Assembly: GCF_023824195.1 (NCBI RefSeq)
Contig: NZ_CP085442.1
Location: forward strand, 2,332,001 to 2,396,000
Reading direction: 5' to 3'
Source: Priestia megaterium
Lineage (GTDB): Bacteria > Bacillota > Bacilli > Bacillales > Bacillaceae_H
DNA length: 64,000 bases
Positions 42,933-50,201 of the stretch are shown here, one piece after another. Positions within the stretch are counted from its first letter, which is position 1, and every line of letters begins with the position of its first letter. The position numbers and the translations under genes are program-made. Under the pieces are notes generated by a model. That model worked only from the letters and a program-made list of their open reading frames with translations, had not been told where the DNA came from and searched no databases.

Positions 42933-43018
42933 TTTCGTTTTATAAACCGTCATACGCGCCCTTATCTTTCTATTTCCGCTATAATAAAGGTGATAGAAAA
43001 AATAAGGAGCTGTTCTCT

Positions 43019-43840
43019 ATGATTCAATATAAAACGGAGCAAATGACGGTTTTTGAAAGCGCGCTATTTCAAACAACATCTGCAGTGATTGAAACAAAAG
43101 ACTTTGTCATTGTTGTTGATCCAACATGGCTTCCTCACGAAATTAATGAAATTAAACAGCATGTTCAAGAGATCTTAAATCATCGCAAACTGTATGTGTT
43201 TTTTACTCACGGAGATTTTGATCACGTCATTGGGTATGGGGCTTTCTTAGAATTAAATGCCACCTTTATCGGCAGCAAATTTTTAGAACATCACCCGGAC
43301 AAAGAAGAAAAAGTTCAAATGATTAAGCAGTTTGATCATGACTATTATATAAAAAGATCCCATGATATTATATTCCCAGAGTTAGATATTGTTGTAACCG
43401 AAAATGAACAGCATATTACTTTAGGTGAAACATCCATTACCTGTTATTTTGCAAAAGGTCATACAAATGATGGCCTATTTATGATTGTCGATGATTCGAT
43501 ATGGATTGCGGGGGATTATTTATCGGATTTTGAATATCCGTACATATATGAAAGTGTAAACGATTACCGCGACACGCTTGCTACTGCGCGACACATTTTA
43601 GCTAAGCACCAAAATCTAACGCTAGTTCCCGGGCACGGGAAAACGACACATCACCGAGCTGAAATTCAAAGACGAGTGGAGATGGCCAGCTCTTATTTAG
43701 ATGAACTGCAAGCTGCAGTGAAAGAAAATAGTAAAGAAGCGCTTGGTAAGCTAAATGATAAACTGGCGTTTCCCTCTGATTTCACCGCACAATGTCACCA
43801 AAAAAACGTTGAAATTATGAAAAGAGAACTACTGTCATAG
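43019..43840 (+). CDS. Metallo-beta-lactamase-fold hydrolase
   Basis: 273 residues. The metal site starts with FFTHGDFDHVIGYG, a THGDFDH variant of HxHxDH; further ligands are in CYFAKGHTNDGLF, WIAGDYLSDFE and LVPGHGKTTHHRAE. The fold covers thiol-ester and lactone hydrolases, and the substrate is unknown. ATG 43019 has AAGGAGC upstream, preferred to an upstream TTG inside the preceding peptide gene. The first HxH His of the usual HxHxDH is kept and the second is Asp-shifted, so check metal number. Confidence 0.82.
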   Translation: MIQYKTEQMTVFESALFQTTSAVIETKDFVIVVDPTWLPHEINEIKQHVQEILNHRKLYVFFTHGDFDHVIGYGAFLELNATFIGSKFLEHHPDKEEKVQMIKQFDHDYYIKRSHDIIFPELDIVVTENEQHITLGETSITCYFAKGHTNDGLFMIVDDSIWIAGDYLSDFEYPYIYESVNDYRDTLATARHILAKHQNLTLVPGHGKTTHHRAEIQRRVEMASSYLDELQAAVKENSKEALGKLNDKLAFPSDFTAQCHQKNVEIMKRELLS

Positions 43841-43887
43841 AAACTAAGTGTACAGTTAGAACGTTGATATTAAAAGTAAGAAGAGAT

Positions 43888-44226
43888 TGAGATATAACTA
43901 AGTCAATCCCATCTAAAGAAGAATAAATTGGATACATGAGCTAGTACGAATAGCTTGTTACATCGCTGTTGATTTCCATGCAAGGCTTCGCTTTCCGCGA
44001 GCGACCGCTGAGCCTCCTCGTCGCTTGCGCTCCTGCGGGGTCTCACCTGTTCCGCTTTTCCCGCAGGAGTCTTCGCCTTGCCCTCCAATCAACAGCTAGA
44101 AGCAACGAAACACATGGAACCTACGTTCACCATGACAACGTAAAAATCCAAATTATTAATCGAGAATTTCGATTAATAATTTGGATTTTTCTTCAACTAA
44201 ACTACTTTTGTCCCAGCCTCTTTTCT
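43888..44226 (-). repeat. Dispersed intergenic repeat, copy 3 (inverted)
   Basis: Read on the minus strand it begins AAAAGAGGCTGGGACAAAAG, carries a long perfect hairpin (44143-44190) with AATCCAAATTATTAATCGA arms, then the core with AAGGCGAAGACTCCTGCGGG and GAGGAGGCTCAGCGGTCGC, GGAAATCAACAGCGATGTAA, and the tail AGCTCATGTATCC to GTTATATCTCA. The hairpin arm sequence differs from copies 1 and 2, yet pairs perfectly. Confidence 0.85.
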
Positions 44227-44318
44227 TGGTTCCTTTATTTATCAATTAAATGAAACTTTTTCCTTTTATATCCGTTTATATAAATAAGAAATTATTTTAT
44301 TTATAAAGGAGTATGACA

Positions 44319-44525
44319 GTGGGGAAAAACGGTTGTGTAAAATGCGGACATACAGAAGCAAAAACAAAAGAAATTGCTACAACGGGAACGGGACTGTCTA
44401 GATACTTAGATGTTCAGCACAATCACTTTACAGTGGTATATTGCACGAGCTGCGGGTATTCAGAGCTATATAATAAATCATCTTCAAGAGGCAGCAATAT
44501 TATTGACTTATTTTTTGGAGGATAA
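44319..44525 (+). CDS. Small zinc-ribbon protein (DUF2082-like)
   Basis: 68 residues. Two CxxC pairs, NGCVKCGHTEA and VYCTSCGYSELY, frame a beta-rich middle (TTGTGLSRYLDVQHNHFTVV), as in the zinc-ribbon proteins of the DUF2082 group. The end is Gly/Phe-rich (IIDLFFGG). GTG 44319 is 7 bases after AAAGGAG; an ATG two codons earlier is too close. The GNAT gene begins 3 bases after its stop, so the two are co-transcribed. Role unknown. Confidence 0.8.
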   Translation: MGKNGCVKCGHTEAKTKEIATTGTGLSRYLDVQHNHFTVVYCTSCGYSELYNKSSSRGSNIIDLFFGG

Positions 44526-44527
44526 AG

Positions 44528-45004
44528 ATGAGTATGGACCTTATTGAAATTGATAAAGACAGGCGCGCTTCCTATTTAAACCTGCTATTAATAGGGGATG
44601 AAGACGAAAAAGTGGTGAATTCGTATATAAATGAAGGTTCCTTATTTACCATTGTGTATGAAAAGAAGGAGATAGGAGTTGTGCAGTGCCTCATCGATGA
44701 AAAGGAATCGGCAGTAGAAGTAAAGAATATCGGTTTAAAAAAAGCATACAGAGGAAGAGGAATCGGCAGCAAAGTCATTAAAAAGTTAGAAACATTGTAT
44801 GAGTGTAACCATTATTCTAAAATGATTGTAGGAACAGCGGACTCCAGTCTTGAAAACATAGCATTTTATAAAAAGGCAGGCTTTTATCAAACTGGTGTCA
44901 AAAAGAATTTCTTTTTGCAGTACGTTCCACCGATTTACGAGAATGGCTTGCAAGCTATCGATATGATTATGTTTGAAAAAAAATTAAAAAGCAGAAGCGA
45001 CTAA
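44528..45004 (+). CDS. GNAT-family acetyltransferase
   Basis: 158 residues. The acetyl-CoA loop is clear: NIGLKKAYRGRGIGSKVIKK (Q/RxxGxG/A, ~75-95). IVGTADSSLENIAFYKKAGF (~105-125) is the next conserved block. The substrate is unknown. ATG follows GGAGGATAAAG, which overlaps the end of the zinc-ribbon gene. A terminator hairpin overlaps its last codons. Confidence 0.85.
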   Translation: MSMDLIEIDKDRRASYLNLLLIGDEDEKVVNSYINEGSLFTIVYEKKEIGVVQCLIDEKESAVEVKNIGLKKAYRGRGIGSKVIKKLETLYECNHYSKMIVGTADSSLENIAFYKKAGFYQTGVKKNFFLQYVPPIYENGLQAIDMIMFEKKLKSRSD

Positions 45005-45019
45005 CACGCTTCTGCTTTT
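44987..45019 (+). terminator. Intrinsic terminator
   Basis: AAAAGCAGAAGCG pairs with CGCTTCTGCTTTT (7-base loop), overlapping the GNAT stop; convergent with the wall-protein gene. Confidence 0.8.
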
Positions 45020-45024
45020 AGTGA

Positions 45025-46047
45025 TTAATCTAAAATTTGAAGTTTTACCGTTTTGCGTCCCCAATTTAAAGCTGAGCTTTGAGATGCCATAAATAAATCA
45101 ACGCGAGTACCTTTAATGGCACCGCCAGTATCTCCAGCAATTGCTTCTCCGTAACCTTCTACGTATACGCGAGAACCTAATGGAATCACGCGAGGATCCA
45201 CTGCAATTACTTTTCGATTAGGATTTGACCTTAGGTCGATGCCTGTAGCAGTGATTCCGCTGCAGCCCGCACAGTAAGCAGTATAAGCTGTTGCTTCAAC
45301 CGTAATCTCTTTCGAAACCGACTTGCTTTCTTGCGCTGGAGCAGGTGCCGGCGTTGAAGTCGACGGTGTTGAAGGAGCAGCAGGTGATGGCGTTGATGGT
45401 TTCGCCTGAGCTGCAGCTTGTCCGCCTACTTGTAGCACTTGATTAATGTAAATCGTATTAGACGATAAGTTATTCCACTGTTTTAATTGAGAAATTGAAA
45501 TGCCGTGTCGCTGTGCTACGCTCCACATTGTATCTCCAGGCTGAACTTTGTAACTTTTACTGTTGCTAGGAGCCGGGGATGCTTGCGTTTCGTTTGTTTT
45601 TTCTTGTACAGGTGCTGAAGGTGATGATGAAACAGTTCCTGTTCCGCTTATTTTTAATACTTGATTCACATAAATTAAATGACTAGATAAGTTATTCCAC
45701 TCTTTTAGCTGCTGTACAGAAGTACCGTTGTTTTTAGCGATACGATAAAGCGTGTCACCTGATTTTACTGTATATGTATGATTTGAAGATGTCGTAGTTG
45801 GAGTTGAACTAGATGAAGAGTCAGTAGATGTAGATCCAATTTGTAATGTTTGGTTTGCATAAATTAATGTGGAAGAAAGACCGTTCCACTTTTTTAAGTC
45901 TTCAACTGTTACATTATGCTGCTGTGAGATGCTGAATAACGTTTCTCCAGCTTTTACTTTATGCGTGTCTGTGTCAGCTGATGCTGCGTCTGCAATTCCA
46001 ATTGATACTAAAGCTGTGGCCCCTAATGTAAAAATGTGTTTTTTCAT
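45025..46047 (-). CDS. LysM-3D domain cell wall protein (YocH-like)
   Basis: 340 residues. Signal peptide (~1-24, LGATALVSIGIADAASA), then three LysM domains: ~28-71 (HKVKAGETLFSISQQHNV), ~93-136 (YTVKSGDTLYRIAKNNGT) and ~167-210 (YKVQPGDTMWSVAQRHGI). Ser/Thr/Pro-rich linkers separate them. The C-terminal ~90 residues are a 3D domain: VEATAYTAYCAGCSG, GIDLRSNPNRKVIAVDP, GDTGGAIKGTRVDLF with the catalytic-type Asp residues. It is likely a secreted muralytic enzyme like YocH. A WalR box lies upstream, as for B. subtilis yocH. Confidence 0.92.
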   Translation of the reverse strand: MKKHIFTLGATALVSIGIADAASADTDTHKVKAGETLFSISQQHNVTVEDLKKWNGLSSTLIYANQTLQIGSTSTDSSSSSTPTTTSSNHTYTVKSGDTLYRIAKNNGTSVQQLKEWNNLSSHLIYVNQVLKISGTGTVSSSPSAPVQEKTNETQASPAPSNSKSYKVQPGDTMWSVAQRHGISISQLKQWNNLSSNTIYINQVLQVGGQAAAQAKPSTPSPAAPSTPSTSTPAPAPAQESKSVSKEITVEATAYTAYCAGCSGITATGIDLRSNPNRKVIAVDPRVIPLGSRVYVEGYGEAIAGDTGGAIKGTRVDLFMASQSSALNWGRKTVKLQILD

Positions 46048-46132
46048 CTAATATTTCTCCTTTATTTCCAATAGTTGTCTCTTATTCTATCAGCAATATG
46101 TAACAAACTCATGACAAAATAGTGGGTTTTAT

Positions 46133-46149
46133 ATTACAAGTTTGTAACA
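46133..46149 (-). promoter_or_regulatory. WalR binding box
   Basis: On the minus strand TGTTAC-N5-TGTAAT, an exact fit to the WalR direct-repeat consensus TGTWAH-N5-TGTWAH. It lies 86 bases upstream of the YocH-like start codon. YocH is a known WalRK target in B. subtilis. Confidence 0.8.
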
Positions 46150-46348
46150 ATACGTCTAAAGTTATAGAAAAAACGCGGTTTTTTTACGATTATGATGAAA
46201 AAACTCTTAATTTGTCTGTAGAGATAGAATAGTAAAAAAGATGTTCTGCTTTTATAAAAACGAAGAAGAAAGAAGCTATGCTATATTCAAATGACATGAT
46301 AGAATAGACAAGTTAGAAATGAACGGATAAAAAGGGAGTTAGACATCT

Positions 46349-48712
46349 ATGGAAAAACGCTCTATCTCTTCATATTTAAAAGCATGGGTGCGCGCACTTT
46401 CAATTGAGATTAATTATATGAAGAAACACGGCGGAGAAAAGTATACGGTAGGAAAAGGAGAGTACTTAGGGCAGCAGGAGGATGCGTATCTTTACCGGTT
46501 TGAACGCACAGTTGATTTATACCTTTTCGATGGAGCTCAGGTACGCCTTGTCCACCAGCATAAAGAAAGTAAAGGAGAAGTTATCGGAACAGAAGGGTTT
46601 GATTTGTACCTTAAAATAGATGCGTTTATTGGACAAGAAGTAGACGAACTCGATATATATAACGAACCATGGGAATTATTGCAGGCTCTCATTGATAGAC
46701 TCACGGAAGCAAAAGATTACAAGCAAAAAATAGTGAGAATCAAACGTCTTATGACAGGCGATAGTCCTGTTCGTCATAAGGAGTATACGTCTAAGAACGC
46801 TCTTCATGAAGTGTTGCTGCGAGCGCGTTATAACCGTACTACTTATATTTGGGGACCTCCTGGAACTGGAAAGACATATACGCTGTCCAAAATCGCGGCA
46901 AGCTATTACCGGAAATCAAAGCGGATCCTTTTATTATCTCACAGTAATGCAGCGGTGGATGGTTTGCTGCAAGAAACTGCACGTCAGTTAAAAAAGAAAG
47001 AAGCTTGGAAAAATGGAAAACTTATTCGATACGGAGCAACAAAAAGCAGCGGCTTAGAAAATATAAAAGTAGAAGAAGTCATTGGAGAAGATGATCCGGA
47101 TTTAGCTCAGGAGATGCGTGAGCTACAAGAAGAACGAGTTTACTTAAGCAGGTATCCCAATAGAGCTCACCAGCTTCAGCAAGTTAACAAAAAGTTAAAC
47201 GCCCTTCGTAACAAGTGGATTGAAGCGGAGAAAAATGTTTTTGATCAAGCGTATATTGTAGGCACTACTTTATCAAAAGCGGCTATTGACCGATTACTTT
47301 ATCAAAGTGAATTTGATATGGTTGTGGTAGATGAAATTAGCATGGCATATGCACCGCAAATTGCTTTTGCAGCTACGTTAGGAAAACGAATTGTCGTATG
47401 CGGCGATTTTAAACAGCTTCCCCCGGTATCCCAATCTTCTCATGCTGAAGTGAAGAAGTGGCTGCAGCGAGATTTATTTGAGCAGACGGGTCTTGTAGAG
47501 CAAGTAGAAAGCGGTGAGATACACCCGCATCTTTTTATGTTGACGAAGCAAAGAAGAATGCATAAAGATATCTCAGCTTTTACAAATCGCTATATTTACA
47601 GCAATCGAGTAGCAGATCATCCATCTGTCACAACAAGTCGAGAAGTAGTAGCAAGCAGCCGGCCGTTTGCTCATGAAGCAGCGCTTATGCTTAACATTGG
47701 TCATTTGCATTCTTCCGCTATGCGAGATGTCGCTTCCGGCTCACGCTACAATGTGATAACGGCTGTTTTGGCGGTAAGTTTGATGCTGCGGGCACGCAAA
47801 GCTTCTTCGGCTACTCTTGGCTATGTGACTCCTTATAAGTCTCAAGCTAAATTGATCAATGCATTTCTTCAAGATATTGAACCGGCTAGCGCTATAATTG
47901 CAGCAACCGTACACAAATTTCAAGGCGCGGAACGAGATATCATGATTTTTGATACGGTCGATACACAGCCGCAGTCAAAACCGGGTTTACTTTTGACAAA
48001 TGAAAATAGCGACCGATTGGTAAATGTAGCGGTGACGCGTTCAAAAGGAAAATTTATTATGCTTTCAGACGAGGCGTTTGCCCAACAACGTGTACCAAAG
48101 GGGCGGGCGTTATGGAAGTTGGTCAACCACTTTAATGAAAATCAAAAAGTATGCCAACCTCAACAATTTTTAAAAGAAGTCATTCAGCATCCTAAATTGA
48201 TTTGGTACCATCCATCGAACAGCAGTCAGTTAAAAAAAGACTTATATCAAGCTCGGCAGCAGATTTTATTGTGTATTCCTTATGCTTCCCTTGTCTCTCA
48301 AGAAATACGGGATATGTTAAATTCTTTTAATGGTGAAGTGACCGTTCTTACTCGTGAACCAAAAGAAGTTCGAATTGACGGCGCTCATGTCATTTCATCT
48401 GCTGTTCCGATGTCACTGCTTATCATCGATGAGTCCACTATATGGATTAATATGCCTTATGGGGGAAAGAATGAAGCGTTTATGACAGCTAGAATTGAGT
48501 CAAAGCTAGGCGCTAAACAGCTTATTCGGTCAATTGACTTTACTGAAGATAAAACAAGAAATCAAGAAACGAAAAAGTATATAGAAACAAATAAACCACA
48601 ATATTCTTTGAGCAATTACCTTCGCAGCTGGGATCGCTGTGAATCTTGTCAGCATATGCGAGAGGTAGAGATAACAAAAAAAGGAAAAGTAAGGTTTATT
48701 TGCTATTATTGA
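46349..48712 (+). CDS. Superfamily 1 (UPF1/DNA2-like) helicase, cut short by in-frame TGA
   Basis: 787 residues up to the TGA. Walker A is YIWGPPGTGKTYTLSKIA (~167-184). DEAD-like motif II is VVVDEISMAYAPQ (~325-340), then VCGDFKQLPPVSQ (motif III). Late motifs are TVHKFQGAERDIMIFDTVD and NVAVTRSKGKF (~510-570). A phospholipase-D-like stretch follows (~620-745). The last residues start a zinc ribbon: CESCQHMREVEITKKGKVRF then ICYY and TGA. After TGA the same frame stays open to TAA at 48881-48883. Homologues may be ~844 residues. Start ATG with AAAGGGAG. Confidence 0.85.
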   Translation: MEKRSISSYLKAWVRALSIEINYMKKHGGEKYTVGKGEYLGQQEDAYLYRFERTVDLYLFDGAQVRLVHQHKESKGEVIGTEGFDLYLKIDAFIGQEVDELDIYNEPWELLQALIDRLTEAKDYKQKIVRIKRLMTGDSPVRHKEYTSKNALHEVLLRARYNRTTYIWGPPGTGKTYTLSKIAASYYRKSKRILLLSHSNAAVDGLLQETARQLKKKEAWKNGKLIRYGATKSSGLENIKVEEVIGEDDPDLAQEMRELQEERVYLSRYPNRAHQLQQVNKKLNALRNKWIEAEKNVFDQAYIVGTTLSKAAIDRLLYQSEFDMVVVDEISMAYAPQIAFAATLGKRIVVCGDFKQLPPVSQSSHAEVKKWLQRDLFEQTGLVEQVESGEIHPHLFMLTKQRRMHKDISAFTNRYIYSNRVADHPSVTTSREVVASSRPFAHEAALMLNIGHLHSSAMRDVASGSRYNVITAVLAVSLMLRARKASSATLGYVTPYKSQAKLINAFLQDIEPASAIIAATVHKFQGAERDIMIFDTVDTQPQSKPGLLLTNENSDRLVNVAVTRSKGKFIMLSDEAFAQQRVPKGRALWKLVNHFNENQKVCQPQQFLKEVIQHPKLIWYHPSNSSQLKKDLYQARQQILLCIPYASLVSQEIRDMLNSFNGEVTVLTREPKEVRIDGAHVISSAVPMSLLIIDESTIWINMPYGGKNEAFMTARIESKLGAKQLIRSIDFTEDKTRNQETKKYIETNKPQYSLSNYLRSWDRCESCQHMREVEITKKGKVRFICYY

Positions 48713-48883
48713 GGGAAAACAAGTGGGGCAACACGTTTATTAGTGGAAAAATATTTAAACTACGTACATGCTGTATGTAAAGCATGCAAGCAGCCGATGA
48801 ACGTAGATTATGATGAAAATAAAGGCGTCTACGCATGTTGTCCATCGTGCAAAAAGGAAGTTTTGCCTAGAGATTTATTGTAA
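48710..48883 (+). other. In-frame extension of the helicase gene past TGA (second zinc ribbon)
   Basis: Reading on from the TGA (48710-48712) gives GKTSGATRLLVEKYLNYVHA and then VCKACKQPMNVDYDENKG and YACCPSCKKEVLPRDLL, 56 codons before TAA. The TGA takes the fourth Cys position of CxxC...CxxC (CESC...CYY-TGA). The extension adds a second CxxC...CxxC ribbon. No good ribosome site precedes the extension, so it was probably once part of the helicase. Confidence 0.75.
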
Positions 48884-48945
48884 CTTTAGGAAAAGGGCGT
48901 GATCTTATCGTTTACTCTCGTGATGTAGCGGCTTTAGCTGATTGG

Positions 48946-49584
48946 TTGCTAGAAGGAGACGTTCAAAAAAGCTGGCTGCTCATTGCTCTATATATAGAAG
49001 AAGGCCATTCTTCAACTAGCGTATATACGTTTCTGACAGAAGCGATGTATGAGATAGGGAAAAGGTGGCAAGAAAATAAAATTTCAGTCGCGGACGAGCA
49101 TTTGGCTACTGCAACCTGTGACTATGTGTTAACTCGCTTTCAGCTATCACAGCATCAATTGCTTCAGCGCCATCGAGCACTTCTTTTTTGCATTGAAGGA
49201 GAAGAGCATTACTTAGGCATTAAAATGATTGCAGGACTTATGAGAGAACATGGATGGGAAGTTAAAAACTTAGGAGCAAACTTGCCGCTGCCGTTTGCTC
49301 TAAAAAGCATTGAAAGATGGGACCCTGATGTAGTGTGCTTGTCTGTCTCGCAAGTACACCTCTTGCCGGATTTACAAAAGTATATTGCTGTGATTGAAAG
49401 CATGTCGCAACACCCACTTGTATTGGTAGGCAGCAGGCTTCTCAACACGCACGATTTGTGGGCTTCAGGATCCTCAAGAACCATATTCATTAATCATATT
49501 CAAGCTTTTAAAGACTGGCTTCTAATCAATAATAAAGAAAGTTCGATGCAAGATAAAATGTTAGCAATGGGGGAAGAAATATGA
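48946..49584 (+). CDS. Cobalamin-binding (CarH-like sensor domain) protein
   Basis: 212 residues from the TTG. A B12-binding cap helix bundle (~1-70) holds RWQENKISVADEHLAT, the Wx9EH signature of CarH-type adenosylcobalamin photoreceptors. The Rossmann B12-binding domain follows, with EGEEHYLGIKM (ExHxxG, ligand His ~88), REHGWEVKNLGANLP and DVVCLSVSQVHLLPD. There is no MerR HTH. The frame is open 23 codons further upstream (KGRDLIVYSRDVAALADW), which completes the first helix but has no ATG/GTG/TTG; an SD-like AGGGCGTGAT there precedes an ATC at 48907. It overlaps the next gene by 4 bases (ATGA). Confidence 0.82.
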   Translation: MLEGDVQKSWLLIALYIEEGHSSTSVYTFLTEAMYEIGKRWQENKISVADEHLATATCDYVLTRFQLSQHQLLQRHRALLFCIEGEEHYLGIKMIAGLMREHGWEVKNLGANLPLPFALKSIERWDPDVVCLSVSQVHLLPDLQKYIAVIESMSQHPLVLVGSRLLNTHDLWASGSSRTIFINHIQAFKDWLLINNKESSMQDKMLAMGEEI

Positions 49585-50201
49585 TCAGTTTGCCGATTCA
49601 ACACATTCCGGTTCCAATGTTTTTACTCAATAAAGACAACGAAATAATTGAATTTACACCAAGCGTCACAAAAAATTTTCCGCCTGTTCAGAACTTTTTA
49701 GATCTAGTTGATGAAGACAGCCAAGAAAAAGTAAAAAGAGCACTCCAGGGAAAGGAAGAAGTGCAAATCGAAGTAAATATGCGCACGTTTTCTAACCCGG
49801 TTGCTCTTTTTGATTTTCATTTTAAGCCTGATGCCTATCATTTGCTGCACGCTGTTTTCTGCTATCCTATTCATGAGCATATGACGAGTGTTCAATCAAC
49901 TCTTCAACAGTTTCGCTCTATGCTTCTGCAAGACTCATCACAAGTAAACCAAGATTTTTCAGTCAGGGAAACAGATGTAGAAACGGCGAAAAAAATGCAG
50001 CTAGTTGATCTTCAGCGTCATTTTCGAGAAATGAAAACAAATGTGCTAACCATTCAAGACCTCCTAAGTATTATCCGCTCCGACGTAATTGAAGCAGGAA
50101 AAGGAGAATATATTGAATTGGTCTCTACACATTTGTTTGACATTCAAGATGTAATTAATCAGGAGCTTGAATGTTTAAGGCAGAAGAACAAAGTACATTA
50201 A
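49581..50201 (+). CDS. PAS-like sensory protein
   Basis: 206 residues. Residues ~1-115 fit a PAS fold (IPVPMFLLNKDNEIIEFTPS; FLDLVDEDSQEKVKRALQGK). The rest is helical (FREMKTNVLTIQDLLSIIRS ... FDIQDVINQELECLRQ), like a dimerisation or partner-binding stalk, with no kinase, HTH or output domain. It is translationally coupled to the cobalamin-binding gene (ATGA overlap). Its stop overlaps that of the convergent kinase gene by four bases (TTAA). A role as adaptor in B12 or light signalling is inference. Confidence 0.7.
   Translation: MISLPIQHIPVPMFLLNKDNEIIEFTPSVTKNFPPVQNFLDLVDEDSQEKVKRALQGKEEVQIEVNMRTFSNPVALFDFHFKPDAYHLLHAVFCYPIHEHMTSVQSTLQQFRSMLLQDSSQVNQDFSVRETDVETAKKMQLVDLQRHFREMKTNVLTIQDLLSIIRSDVIEAGKGEYIELVSTHLFDIQDVINQELECLRQKNKVH

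Noticed and set aside
48710..48712. Selenocysteine at the helicase TGA
   Set aside because: No convincing SECIS-like stem-loop seen after the TGA and no Sec genes in the window; a nonsense mutation or sequencing error is simpler. Kept only as a testable alternative.
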